DNA of 40,802 nt from the NCBI GenBank assembly GCA_017530735.1, contig JAFXMB010000158.1, forward strand, positions 1 to 40,802, written 5' to 3'. The notes under the pieces were generated by a model. It made no database searches. It was not told where the DNA came from and worked only from the letters and a program-made list of their open reading frames with translations. The position numbers were made by a program, and so were the translations under genes. This DNA comes from Bacteroidaceae bacterium (lineage in GTDB: Bacteria > Bacteroidota > Bacteroidia > Bacteroidales > Bacteroidaceae). Shown in pieces: positions 7,806 through 16,647 of the stretch; within the stretch, counting starts at the first letter, position 1, and each line of letters starts with the position of its first letter.

Positions 7806-8624
7806 CTACTTATTTCTAAATTCTTTTGTTGTGAATTTCCAATGTCTGTATGGCATTGCCCAATAATCATTTGGAATATTTATGGGAGTAGTTTTGCTTA
7901 TATCAAATATTTCAACTCCATTTGACTCTTGAATTCTTTTCAAGATGTGAAAGAACAATTGCTCTTTAGCTATTGTTCTGTTACCTCTTGAAGTCTTACC
8001 ATCAGGCACAATCATGTTCTTCTTGTTAAGCATAAATGAGATAGATCCAAGAACTATATCCATACATTGCTGAATGGAATGTTTACTGGAGTTTATTTCA
8101 ACTACATCATCTATCCTAATTTTAATTTTTGCTTTTCGAAATCGAGAATTTTGCTGCAATGATAATATATGAGATTTGAATGCATCGCGTTGATCTATGG
8201 GATATGGTATCTCATCAAAATATAGACGTAAGAATATCGGTTTATCTTGTGGAGCATCGTGATATGTCAAGCCAAAAGCATGCTTTACAAACTGATAATA
8301 CAATAGAGAATACCTGTTATGAATCTGTTCTGGATTTAGATTAGACGGCACCTGAGATGTTTCACGGAACATAATACGAACTTTCAACTTGTTCTCTCTA
8401 ATATATGTAAAGAACAGGTCTATCATTTGCTGGTATTTTTCCAGATAGTTTCCAGTAACCTTAACCCACTTAATTTCACCATGTAAGTTGAGTTCAAGTT
8501 TCTTAGCATTCAAGGCATCTTTTATATCATCATAATCTGTATTACGAACAAGGACTCCACCAAAGAAATCAGTATAAAAAATGCCATTGCTTACAGATTC
8601 GTCACAGTATATTATGTATTCCAT
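7806..8624 (-). CDS. DUF3800-type protein, putative RNase H-fold nuclease
   Basis: A 272-residue soluble protein with the DUF3800 pattern: an N-terminal strand ending in YCDES (Asp8, Glu9), a FGGVLV strand (21-26), a mid-domain LRLYFDEIP (Asp137, Glu138), and a late SSKHSIQQCMDIVLGS helix with Asp189. These spaced acidic residues suggest a metal-dependent RNase H-like active site; biochemical activity for the family is, to my knowledge, poorly established. It lies on the same strand as jetABCD, 171 nt after jetD, in equally AT-rich DNA, so it probably arrived with the Wadjet genes, either as an accessory component or as an independent defence gene. The 171-nt gap holds an inverted GATAA/TTATC pair (8704-8718) but no clear promoter. 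Confidence 0.72.
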   Translation of the reverse strand: MEYIIYCDESVSNGIFYTDFFGGVLVRNTDYDDIKDALNAKKLELNLHGEIKWVKVTGNYLEKYQQMIDLFFTYIRENKLKVRIMFRETSQVPSNLNPEQIHNRYSLLYYQFVKHAFGLTYHDAPQDKPIFLRLYFDEIPYPIDQRDAFKSHILSLQQNSRFRKAKIKIRIDDVVEINSSKHSIQQCMDIVLGSISFMLNKKNMIVPDGKTSRGNRTIAKEQLFFHILKRIQESNGVEIFDISKTTPINIPNDYWAMPYRHWKFTTKEFRNK

Positions 8625-8795
8625 TTAAATGATAATTAAAACTGGTATTACAATTATGGTATTATTATCTCAATGCCAATGCATCTTCTATGTCGCACGC
8701 GAAGATAAAGAGATTATCGTTATCTACGATATTATTTCGTCATTTTTGATGTCTTCTATCATTAATATGGCATAGTGCTGCTTTTTATACTGATA

Positions 8796-9644
8796 CTATC
8801 CTATATACCCTTCCTGATCATAAGCACGATGGTATTTATTTATAAGGTCTATTAAGAACTGTATTTCATTGATTTCACAACAAAGATCTTGATACTTCCC
8901 ATATTGCTCGTTATAACGAGTTTTTGACCCAATTACCAATCGCTGCTCAACATCTGAAGGAATCAAATACGTCGATTTATTACCAAGATATTTATGGAAC
9001 TCTGTCAGAAAAATATGAATACCGGCCAAGTCAAAATCGCCAAAATGGACATATCGATTAGGAATCACTTGAAGCCATGAGCGTAGGTCTGTTGATTGAG
9101 GATAGCGAGATACAAAAAGGAATCTATATTTTCCTATTTCTGACTCAAACAACTTTCGTTGTTGACGGATCATTCGGAAATTCTCCATGTTCTCTATACC
9201 AACCACGATGACATCATCAGGAATAATAAACGATTTCCAGTCTGTAATAAAACAAAAACTACCCTCTTTAGGATGAACTACCAGTTCACCTCCATTCAAC
9301 TGACATACTATAGACTCATATGTATTCACTGGGAAACCAGGACAAGAGCGAACCTTGATTAGTTTTGAATTACCTGTTTTTGCTGCCTGTTCCGAACGAG
9401 TCTCATAAGAATCCTTATCTTTATCGCCAATTGTTCGCAACTCTTCATAGTTTGATTGCAAATAACATTTCAGTGCAACATTATCAATTGCCCTGAATGT
9501 CCTCCGACTACCATGCGTCTGCACCGTCAGCAATCCCTCTTTCTGCAGTATCTCTGCAAAATCCTTTCGCAGTGTACTGGCCGATACCGATGCGCCATCT
9601 ATAAGCTGATACAACGTTTTATTCAGTGTCTTTGAAATCTTCAT
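8796..9644 (-). CDS. jetD: Wadjet JetD-like protein with Toprim nuclease domain
   Basis: Predicted DNA-cleaving subunit of a Wadjet (JetABCD / MksBEFG) system. The 282 residues contain an N-terminal winged-helix-like region (SASTLRKDFAEILQKEGLLT) and a C-terminal Toprim-type core: VIVVGIENMENF with Glu151 and Glu154, a middle strand FLFVSRYPQ, and HFGDFDLAGI with Asp203 and Asp205. In studied Wadjet systems JetD cuts plasmid DNA after the SMC motor has extruded a loop. The protein is shorter than the roughly 400-residue JetD I know from type I systems, mostly in the N-terminal arm. Its ATG overlaps the jetC stop by 4 bases, so translation is coupled. Low sequence similarity outside the motifs keeps the subtype open. 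Confidence 0.82.
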   Translation of the reverse strand: MKISKTLNKTLYQLIDGASVSASTLRKDFAEILQKEGLLTVQTHGSRRTFRAIDNVALKCYLQSNYEELRTIGDKDKDSYETRSEQAAKTGNSKLIKVRSCPGFPVNTYESIVCQLNGGELVVHPKEGSFCFITDWKSFIIPDDVIVVGIENMENFRMIRQQRKLFESEIGKYRFLFVSRYPQSTDLRSWLQVIPNRYVHFGDFDLAGIHIFLTEFHKYLGNKSTYLIPSDVEQRLVIGSKTRYNEQYGKYQDLCCEINEIQFLIDLINKYHRAYDQEGYIG

Positions 9645-12600
9645 TTTGCATTAATTGTCATCAAACGCTTGATATGCGTCTGCGACTTGCCGTCCTTTGT
9701 CAGCAAATAGTTGTATTTATACAAATCAGCATTGTAGCCCATTGGTGAACTATTAATCAGGTAGATGTTTCGCACATTGGCAAATTGCAATATGCCACTT
9801 ACATTGCTAGGATGCAGTTTGCCTATTTCATCCATCATACAATGGATTATGAATCCGCCGTTCTTTCTTGAAGCCCTAGTCTTGAACACATTAATGAGCA
9901 ATATATTTACCATCGCCTTCACTAGGATGTCAGTACCATCAGATCCCACATTGTTAATGTGCTCGACCCAACCAGTATTATTGTCGTTCTCCTGAATGCG
10001 AAACTGTAGGCGAAAAGTGTCGCTAAGACTTAGTTCTGTACGAGCCGGTTCATTCTGCAACTGCTTCATAAACCTCTTCAGATAGTCAACCACCTTTTCA
10101 TTTACCCTATCTCGGTCTCCGCCTGAGAATAGGTTGAGTTCACCAATCGTCAGAGAATTTTCCTCTGTGAAATCACGGATTTGGCGTAGTAGTAGCATCA
10201 TCCTATCAGATGATTCTTCAACTCGGAGTTCAATACTACGGATAACTCCTGCAAAGTTGCGCTCTTGGAAGTCACGGTTCACCTCACTGATGATACTGCG
10301 AATCTCAGCGGAATGGTTCATCAACAAACCAACCTCTCGAGAAACACTACGTAAAATGGAATTGTAGTGGTCGCTGACGCGGGCACGATACATCTCAATC
10401 TTGTCATTCTCCACAAATTCTTTTAGGTTGAAGGCGAAGTTTAAATAGTCTTCATCGTATTGCGGTGTGATAAAGTGGAAGGTGTTGTTTGCGCCAAAGT
10501 GGGAATTAAACGAATTAGTTACACGCTTCAGTTCTTCCATCTTTTGTCGCTTTTTGTTGACAGAACCTCGCATCTGTACTACCAATTCTGTCAGTGCAGA
10601 CGTGGAGGAGGACGTCAGATTATCGTGTAGGAATGATTCTGGCAGTACGTTCTCTACTTGGCATAGCTGCTCATATTGTGTCAGACCATCCTTCATAGCA
10701 TTGACCATAGCCTGTTTAGAAGCAAGTAGTTCAGATTGCTCTTTTCGGTCTGCTTCATATCGTTTACGTTTATCTTCATACTGTTGGCGGGTGGTGCTGT
10801 CCTTCGTTTCCAACTGACGTTTCTCTTCTCGAAATTCGAATTCGTGAGAGAAGAGTTCTTCTTCATCCTTACGGAATTCGATCACAAAGTGTCGCTGCTG
10901 GTCAATCTTGTCGAGCACACCTTGTACTCTTTCGCAATCTTTCCGACAGAGGTCTATAGCGTGCGTGTCAGCGCCCTTGCCTTTCAGTTCGTCACGTTCC
11001 TGTCGTTCCAGCATATGTCTGCGTTCGTCAATATCTTTTTCCTTGACGGCTGTTTCTTCCGTTTGTCTCTGCCGGAAAGTGTCAAATTGTTTCTGGAGAT
11101 CGCGTATTGCGGCGTTATAATCACTATCTGCCGCCTTTAAGTCCTTGTCTCGCTTTGTACGCTGTTGTGTGCGGGCTGTTTTCTCCTCATCCAGTACCAG
11201 CAACGTTTCGTTATATACTTTTTTTCGCTTTTCACGTTCTGCGGCCACCATTTCCTTTTCTGCCTGTTCTGTCTGGCGTAAGCGTGTTTCTGCATCCCTT
11301 ATGTTTGTAGGTATCTGCTCCAACCGGACTTTCAGAATAGTCTCTTGTTGCCCTAATTCTGCAATCTTGCCTTTATAATTCTTGCGCAATGCTTCCTGCT
11401 CGTTTTCTGACTGAACTTGTAATTCTGTCATTTCTTTCTTTTTGGCAGCGATGGTCTCTTGCTGCTGTTTCTGCAGGCTGCGATATTCGTCAGGAGTGCG
11501 ATAATGTAGTGGAATTGCTTCTAAGTTGATGCTTACCCCAAATAGTTGGCTATTCTCCGTCAGTTGTGGCGACAAACCTTGTGCATAAAGCACCTGCTGT
11601 TCATCCACAACCTTTCCAATATTATTTTCCCATCCTGGTTTGTTTTGGCTTAACCACTCATAAAATGAACCTTTCCAACGAGTGAGTATTCCCTCCGTTT
11701 CGGACAGTTCTGCTTGTAACTTCTTTAACTGTCTTTGATTATCTTCCAGTTTGTGTTCATAGACCCGTTTTATTTCATTGCTCTCCATCTCCCATTCCTG
11801 CCGAAGGGATTTTAAGCTATTTGATATAATGGTCAATTGGCTTTTTAGTTGTTGTTCCTGGGCCTTGAGGTCTTGAATCTCCATCTCGTAGTCACGTGTC
11901 TCCTTAGCCATCGGATGCCAGTATTGTAACTCCGACAACCGTTTATCTGCCAAGTTATGATTCACTTGCAAAACAGCAAGGCGATCGTCCGATGATGCCA
12001 ACCATTCTCCATATGCATCCTCCACAGTTTTTTTACGTAGATCACGCACTTTCACACTTTTGTCGCGCTCGGTCTGTATTCCATCACGATAGCGTTGCAA
12101 TTCTTCCTTTTGAGTCAGTCCGAATTTACGCCACTCGTCATCAAGTGCAGCATAAAGTGCACGGTATTTCTCAGTCACATCCTTGTATTGCTCTTCTAAA
12201 GCACGAAGAATTTTTTCTTTTTGAGCCTTCTCGATTAGATATTTCTGTTCCTGAGCATTTAATTCAATAATGTCCTTAATACCGATTTCCTCATAATGCT
12301 TACGTTTTTTACGAATGTCGTCCAGTCGCTGTTCACGCTTGCTTATTTCTTTGGTCAAACGGTCATGCTCCTTCTCATACTCATGTTGTATGATACCAAT
12401 TTTATCTTTGAGCTTTCCAAGTTTCTCCTGTATTTCCCGAATCTCTTCTTCAACTAGTGGTAACTGTTCACGAGTACAAGTGACCACATGGTTCAACTGA
12501 TGCCAAGTCTGGGTCATATCATAGTCGAGAGCTATCAGCAAGCGGTAGTTATCCACTACCTTTGCCGCTTTGTTTCGTACAGGTATCTCGCCACTATTGT

Positions 12601-13294
12601 CTTTCCTATACCAACAGTCTATCTCGTCAAACTCCCGTTCAAAGTCAGCCACCAAATGACGATAGTCAGAAAGGCGGATACTGTCCTCCACCTCCGTCAT
12701 TGATTGTATTATGGTATTTTTCACAAAGTCAGCATCCAATTTACTATTTAAGAATACGTTTTGAATGCTTCGTGGTATATTCTGGTATTTTGAACTCTCT
12801 ACAATGGCATATTTGTCATAGCGATGGCTACGGTCGTGTGTATTTCCGAAAATTATGTTACGATATTGGTCGTAAGTCTCAATCTTTGCACTGATGTCAT
12901 TGCTTCCTATTCGTTCACGAATACGAATCCAATCGCTTTCCACACGCCCACTATCATCTACGAACCATGATTTCTGATAAGGCGCATCAATAAAGCGGAA
13001 AACAGCCTTTCCTTGACTGCGATAGGTTATAATAGAGTATGCACTATGTTCGGTCTTTACCTCATACACTATATAAGAGTTACTGTAACGGAAATAAAAC
13101 TCCTCGAACGACTTCTGCCCCTGTTGGATGCCCAATCGCATCTTGTCAGCATTGTAGAAGAATAGTAATGCTCTCAATACCGTACTCTTGCCAACACCTT
13201 GAGTGCCAGAAAAATGAACGTTACCGTCTAGCATCACCTCTGCGTATGGAATATTTGCAGAGTTCAGAAAAATGATTTTGTTCAAATGTCTCAT
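9641..13294 (-). CDS. jetC: Wadjet JetC-like SMC/MukB-type ATPase
   Basis: The SMC-like motor of the Wadjet system, expected to extrude DNA loops using ATP. The 1217 residues show the ABC/SMC layout: Walker A GTQGVGKST (30-38), long coiled-coil arms rich in E, K, R and Q on either side of a presumed hinge around 520-640, then a C-terminal head with NVGSDGTDILVKAM (near 1115-1128, an SxGT-type signature), Walker B FIIHCMMDE with Asp1155 and Glu1156, and a NIYLINSSP strand. It overlaps jetB by 4 bases and jetD by 4 bases. Order and overlaps support a four-protein complex that restricts plasmids. The N-terminal LNKIIFLNSANIPYAEVMLDGNVHFSG is the usual start of this ATPase family. Confidence 0.9.
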   Translation of the reverse strand: MRHLNKIIFLNSANIPYAEVMLDGNVHFSGTQGVGKSTVLRALLFFYNADKMRLGIQQGQKSFEEFYFRYSNSYIVYEVKTEHSAYSIITYRSQGKAVFRFIDAPYQKSWFVDDSGRVESDWIRIRERIGSNDISAKIETYDQYRNIIFGNTHDRSHRYDKYAIVESSKYQNIPRSIQNVFLNSKLDADFVKNTIIQSMTEVEDSIRLSDYRHLVADFEREFDEIDCWYRKDNSGEIPVRNKAAKVVDNYRLLIALDYDMTQTWHQLNHVVTCTREQLPLVEEEIREIQEKLGKLKDKIGIIQHEYEKEHDRLTKEISKREQRLDDIRKKRKHYEEIGIKDIIELNAQEQKYLIEKAQKEKILRALEEQYKDVTEKYRALYAALDDEWRKFGLTQKEELQRYRDGIQTERDKSVKVRDLRKKTVEDAYGEWLASSDDRLAVLQVNHNLADKRLSELQYWHPMAKETRDYEMEIQDLKAQEQQLKSQLTIISNSLKSLRQEWEMESNEIKRVYEHKLEDNQRQLKKLQAELSETEGILTRWKGSFYEWLSQNKPGWENNIGKVVDEQQVLYAQGLSPQLTENSQLFGVSINLEAIPLHYRTPDEYRSLQKQQQETIAAKKKEMTELQVQSENEQEALRKNYKGKIAELGQQETILKVRLEQIPTNIRDAETRLRQTEQAEKEMVAAEREKRKKVYNETLLVLDEEKTARTQQRTKRDKDLKAADSDYNAAIRDLQKQFDTFRQRQTEETAVKEKDIDERRHMLERQERDELKGKGADTHAIDLCRKDCERVQGVLDKIDQQRHFVIEFRKDEEELFSHEFEFREEKRQLETKDSTTRQQYEDKRKRYEADRKEQSELLASKQAMVNAMKDGLTQYEQLCQVENVLPESFLHDNLTSSSTSALTELVVQMRGSVNKKRQKMEELKRVTNSFNSHFGANNTFHFITPQYDEDYLNFAFNLKEFVENDKIEMYRARVSDHYNSILRSVSREVGLLMNHSAEIRSIISEVNRDFQERNFAGVIRSIELRVEESSDRMMLLLRQIRDFTEENSLTIGELNLFSGGDRDRVNEKVVDYLKRFMKQLQNEPARTELSLSDTFRLQFRIQENDNNTGWVEHINNVGSDGTDILVKAMVNILLINVFKTRASRKNGGFIIHCMMDEIGKLHPSNVSGILQFANVRNIYLINSSPMGYNADLYKYNYLLTKDGKSQTHIKRLMTINAK

Positions 13295-13845
13295 AGCTCT
13301 GGTATCTCCTCTTCGTTATAAATCGTTATCAGGTTCACCATTTCCTCTGCATAATGAAAAGCGGCAGTTACTTTGTAAGAATCATCCTCCTCGTTAATCA
13401 GTTCTGCAAATCCCATATTGGTCAATTCGCTAATGAGTTTTTCCACAATATCTTGATTGGTATTCTGCTTACGGAATAATTTACGAGCCTTGTCACGTAA
13501 TTCTACGTCAAGGTTTATGCGCTCCAGAATATGAGTTTTTCTAAACTGGAATCCTGTTGAGAACGTGATGTCGTATGTTTTCAGGAAGTCCAATATGTCC
13601 ACCCACTGTGCAAAACTCTGCAACTTTTGTTCTATGGTCTGTTTAGCCTCTTGGGTACGAGCAAAATAGTAGTAGCCGTCACCTGACTCCAATCTCAGAC
13701 CTAACTCAGAGAAATAAACCTCATAATCGGAATAATTCTCCTCTATATCATCAAAAAGGTGCTTCACTTCCTGATCTGTACTATCAACAGAAAGGAAACC
13801 GCCCTTGCTCATTCGTTCAAATATTTGTTGTGTATTAGCTCGCAT
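13291..13845 (-). CDS. jetB: Wadjet JetB-like KITE subunit (DUF4194-like)
   Basis: Small partner of the JetA kleisin-like protein and the JetC motor. The 184-residue protein has the pattern of MksE/JetB winged-helix proteins: FERMSKGGFLSVDSTDQEVKHLFDDIEENYSDYEVYF split around a SELGLRLESGDGYYYF segment, then a C-terminal winged-helix region ending in DSYKVTAAFHYAEEMVNLI. Its ATG lies inside the end of jetA (11-base overlap) and its end overlaps jetC. No catalytic residues are expected. Assignment rests on gene order, size and the GLRLxxxxGYYYF motif rather than strong similarity. Confidence 0.8.
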   Translation of the reverse strand: MRANTQQIFERMSKGGFLSVDSTDQEVKHLFDDIEENYSDYEVYFSELGLRLESGDGYYYFARTQEAKQTIEQKLQSFAQWVDILDFLKTYDITFSTGFQFRKTHILERINLDVELRDKARKLFRKQNTNQDIVEKLISELTNMGFAELINEEDDSYKVTAAFHYAEEMVNLITIYNEEEIPEL

Positions 13846-15118
13846 ATATCAGTGCATATTCTATGTTTTCAAATGTCTCGTAGTTGTCAGTAAAACGCAG
13901 TTCATCGCTGTGCATAGTTGCCATCTGACAATAGAGTATAATATGGTCATTAAGGGTTCGTGGCAGATGATAGTTATAGTTCCGGATAAACGAGAACAAA
14001 TGTTGCCCCTGTGCTTTGAAGGCATTCCATAGCTCTGTGGTATTAATGTTGTTAATTTCCTCGGTGCTTTCATTCAGGAACTCTTGGTCTAAAGGATCCG
14101 CCTCAGTTCTTGCCATTCGACGCACATCATTCTTTCCTACTATCTTCCTGATTAAAGCGTATGCCTCCTCACTACTTCGAAGCATATCGACTGAAAGAAA
14201 TATGCGATTGTAGGGACGTTTCTCCATCCATAATGGATTGTCATCAGTCAATGTGTGTACAATATTCGTGTCTTCACGCCAGGTCAACTGATCTTTCAGA
14301 TATTTCAACCTACGTATCTTCTTCAAGAGCAAACTCTGCTGCTCTATCTGGTTAATATATTCAATAATCTGATGTTCTATCTCAAGGAGGTTGTGATCGG
14401 CTTCCGTAAAGTCATTGCGCACGTCCATCGTCGTGCGTAGCATCTCTGGGTCGGTAGCCATCTTGAAGAATACTATCTCTCCATCCATCATTTTCTCGCA
14501 CTCTTCAATTAACTGCTTAATACCCTTTCGTTTCTCATCAAGATTCTCAAGTCTAGTCTTTTTAATCTTATAGTTAGGTTCCTGTTTGTAAGCAACGTCC
14601 ACATTGCGTTTCAGGTCGATAACATTCTTTAGGGTTCTTAGCCCAATACGACGAAGCATCTTTCGTACATTACTTTGGTATTGAGTCTTACGATGTTCAT
14701 TAGTTTCTTCAAGGTAATATCCAATATTTTCTTTTAAGGCATCAATGTGTTCCCTCACACTAGCTACGCTTATTTCCTCATTCATGTCAAGCACTTCCTC
14801 GAAGAACTGAACATAAACATCCTCCATCTCCAGAAAGTCACCATTCTCATGAATCACTCCATGATCTATCAGATACTGTACGCGTTCACGTTTGTAATCT
14901 ACAATCTCAAGGGCAAAGTCTGTGCGATAGGTCAATGATTTGCGCCGCTCAAACATATCGCGGAACAAGACCTTCTCCCTATCAAGCATCTTGACCAGTT
15001 CTTCTATTGTTCTAAAGTGAGATAATATCTCCATAAGCACGAGTACCTTTATGGCAAAGTTACTGATTCTATTTCTTCTACCACTTAGTAATAAGATATT
15101 TCTATAATGGGTAAACAA
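13835..15118 (-). CDS. jetA: Wadjet JetA-like kleisin subunit
   Basis: First gene of the defence operon, 427 residues as drawn. The N-terminal third is helical and winged-helix-like (KVLVLMEILSHFRTIEELV, EIVDYKRERVQYLIDHGVI); the middle is a charged helical region (residues 110-260), consistent with a kleisin bridging JetC heads. The visible start is TTG at 15118, two codons after an in-frame stop (15122-15124); the first in-frame ATG is at 15034 (residue 29). Type I JetA (DUF3375) proteins are, as I recall, nearer 480 residues, and an inverted-repeat element begins 16 nt upstream of the TTG. The N-terminus may therefore have been shortened by insertion. Subtype is not resolved. Confidence 0.72.
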   Translation of the reverse strand: MFTHYRNILLLSGRRNRISNFAIKVLVLMEILSHFRTIEELVKMLDREKVLFRDMFERRKSLTYRTDFALEIVDYKRERVQYLIDHGVIHENGDFLEMEDVYVQFFEEVLDMNEEISVASVREHIDALKENIGYYLEETNEHRKTQYQSNVRKMLRRIGLRTLKNVIDLKRNVDVAYKQEPNYKIKKTRLENLDEKRKGIKQLIEECEKMMDGEIVFFKMATDPEMLRTTMDVRNDFTEADHNLLEIEHQIIEYINQIEQQSLLLKKIRRLKYLKDQLTWREDTNIVHTLTDDNPLWMEKRPYNRIFLSVDMLRSSEEAYALIRKIVGKNDVRRMARTEADPLDQEFLNESTEEINNINTTELWNAFKAQGQHLFSFIRNYNYHLPRTLNDHIILYCQMATMHSDELRFTDNYETFENIEYALIYAS

Positions 15119-15133
15119 ATATCAGATTATCAC

Positions 15134-15279
15134 TTTGCCAAAGTGTCCCACAAGAAATCAGGTCACAGCTCTTGTCAAAGGGTTTATTGTGGGACATGAC
15201 AGCATTATAAGTATGTGTCCCACACTAACCCTAGTTAGAATGCGCTCTAACGCTGGTTGGTGTGGGACACTTAGGCAAA
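15134..15279. repeat. 146-bp inverted-repeat (MITE-like) element upstream of jetA
   Basis: Termini TTTGCCAAAGTGTCCCACA (15134-15152) and TGTGGGACACTTAGGCAAA (15261-15279) are 19-bp inverted repeats with one mismatch. The tip GTGTCCCACA recurs inside: inverted with one end mismatch at 15188-15197 and direct at 15215-15224, giving four alternating copies. The right half (15215-15239 with 15246-15270) forms a 25-bp imperfect hairpin: 21 Watson-Crick pairs, one G-T pair, three mismatches and a 6-nt loop. It has no ORF. No clear target duplication is visible. It fills the gap between the GH43 gene end and jetA, so it could be a MITE, an operator array for the jet operon, or a terminator for the upstream transcript. 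Confidence 0.7.
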
Positions 15280-15293
15280 TAAATATAGATCGA

Positions 15294-16631
15294 TTACAGA
15301 GGTTTGTAGTCAAAAGATATAAGACTGGCATCGCCGGCCAGGAAGTATGCGGGACGGAGGGCAAAGAAGCCTTTGTAGTAATTGTGGTGGTAGGTGCCTA
15401 CTGCAGCCTCACGGTAGTATACCTTCCAGTTCTCACCGTCGGCGCTCTTCCATACTGTGGCTGTGTTGCGGTCGTTCAGGATCCTTACATAAAGGTCAGG
15501 GATGCTGTCAACCGCACCTATGTTGGCGTCCTCATTATAGAAGAGGTAGAGTCCTGCGCGGCTGCCTTCACCGATCTTGAAATGAGCGGTTATCTCATAC
15601 TTCTCATCAACGGCAGTTGTAGTCATCAGAGTACCGCCGTCAAATCCGGGCTCCCATCTGGCCCACATGAGCGGATTCTCATAGTGGCGCAGATAGTCGT
15701 AGTCCTGCAGGCCGCCGTTCTTCCACTTGGCTCCGTCCTTCTCAACAAGTACGGGCCAACCGTCTTTGGTCCACTTTACGCTCTCAATGATGGTACTGCG
15801 GCCCAGTGTATGGAAACCGTTGCGGTATGCATGATATACAATGTACCAGTTGCCGTCGGGATCGTCAATCAGAGTGCCGTGGCCTTTTGACCACCACTGC
15901 TCATCGGCCGTGTATGTATGTACCAGCGGGTTATAGGGGCTGTTCTCCCAGGGACCGGTTACGGACTTGCTGCGTGCAACAACGCACATATGGCTGGTGG
16001 GAGGACCGGCTGTACCGCCCTCGGCGCTTACCAGATAGTAGTATTCTCCGCGTTTTACAATCTTGGGCGACTCAAGCCACATGCCCTCGGTCTCCCACTC
16101 CTGGGGATACTGCCACGGGTCATATACCTTCTGGTTGCGTCCTGTGATGCTCAATCCGTCGGCCGACAACGGAGCCACATGTCCGTCATTGGTATAGAGG
16201 TAGCGGTTGCCCTGGTCATCGATTGCGTGACCGGGATCAATTCCGCTTACACGCAGTTTAACAGGTTCGCTCCAGGGGCCTTCCGGCTTATCGGCCGTAA
16301 CCACAAAGTTCTCACCGCTGCTGGTGGGATAATAGATATAGTACTTGCCGTTAACCTTGCACAGGTCCGGAGCATAGATTGAATAGTCATGTCCCTGCAC
16401 CGCACGTGCTATGGGCTCCCAGTGCAGCAGGTCTGTTGAATGCCAGATAAGCAGACCGGGATAGTAGGTGAAGTTGGAATGGGTCATGTAGTAGTCATTA
16501 CCGTCACGGAGGATGGTGGGATCGGGATAATCACCCGGGAATATGCACACCTTCAGGTTCTTATCCTTACAACCGGCCATAAGCAGAGTCACTGCGGCTA
16601 CGGCCATAACGACAAAAGATCTAGTCTTCAT
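15294..16631 (-). CDS. GH43 family glycosidase, lipoprotein
   Basis: Predicted beta-xylosidase or arabinofuranosidase anchored to a cell-envelope membrane. The 445 residues start with a lipoprotein signal peptide (KTRSFVVMAVAAVTLLMAGC, Cys21), then the GH43 beta-propeller with GDYPDPTILRDG (catalytic base Asp37), DGHVAPLS, TEGMWLESPKI (candidate general acid Glu) and SKGHGTLIDDPDGNWYIVYHAYR. A C-terminal beta-sandwich (MWARWEPGFDGGTLM onward) is probably a DUF1349-like or GH43 C2 domain. The ATG at 16631 is preferred over an in-frame TTG at 16637. It starts 16 nt after the last polyene gene on the same strand with no visible terminator, so it may ride on that operon although its function is in xylan use. 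Confidence 0.9.
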   Translation of the reverse strand: MKTRSFVVMAVAAVTLLMAGCKDKNLKVCIFPGDYPDPTILRDGNDYYMTHSNFTYYPGLLIWHSTDLLHWEPIARAVQGHDYSIYAPDLCKVNGKYYIYYPTSSGENFVVTADKPEGPWSEPVKLRVSGIDPGHAIDDQGNRYLYTNDGHVAPLSADGLSITGRNQKVYDPWQYPQEWETEGMWLESPKIVKRGEYYYLVSAEGGTAGPPTSHMCVVARSKSVTGPWENSPYNPLVHTYTADEQWWSKGHGTLIDDPDGNWYIVYHAYRNGFHTLGRSTIIESVKWTKDGWPVLVEKDGAKWKNGGLQDYDYLRHYENPLMWARWEPGFDGGTLMTTTAVDEKYEITAHFKIGEGSRAGLYLFYNEDANIGAVDSIPDLYVRILNDRNTATVWKSADGENWKVYYREAAVGTYHHNYYKGFFALRPAYFLAGDASLISFDYKPL

Positions 16632-16647
16632 AAGCAATATTGTTTAT

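Noticed and set aside
8704-8724. GATAA / TTATC inverted pair with a second TTATC between jetD and the DUF3800 gene
   Set aside because: Too short and AT-rich to separate from chance; no promoter alignment.
7560-15290. Attachment-site duplication flanking the defence island
   Set aside because: Only an AT-rich ATAAATATA match is shared between the two borders; no integrase, recombinase or tRNA end is present.
15135-15890. 251-codon open frame on the plus strand
   Set aside because: It runs antisense through the GH43 gene and the inverted-repeat element, has no recognisable domain, and the GH43 frame opposite is unambiguous.
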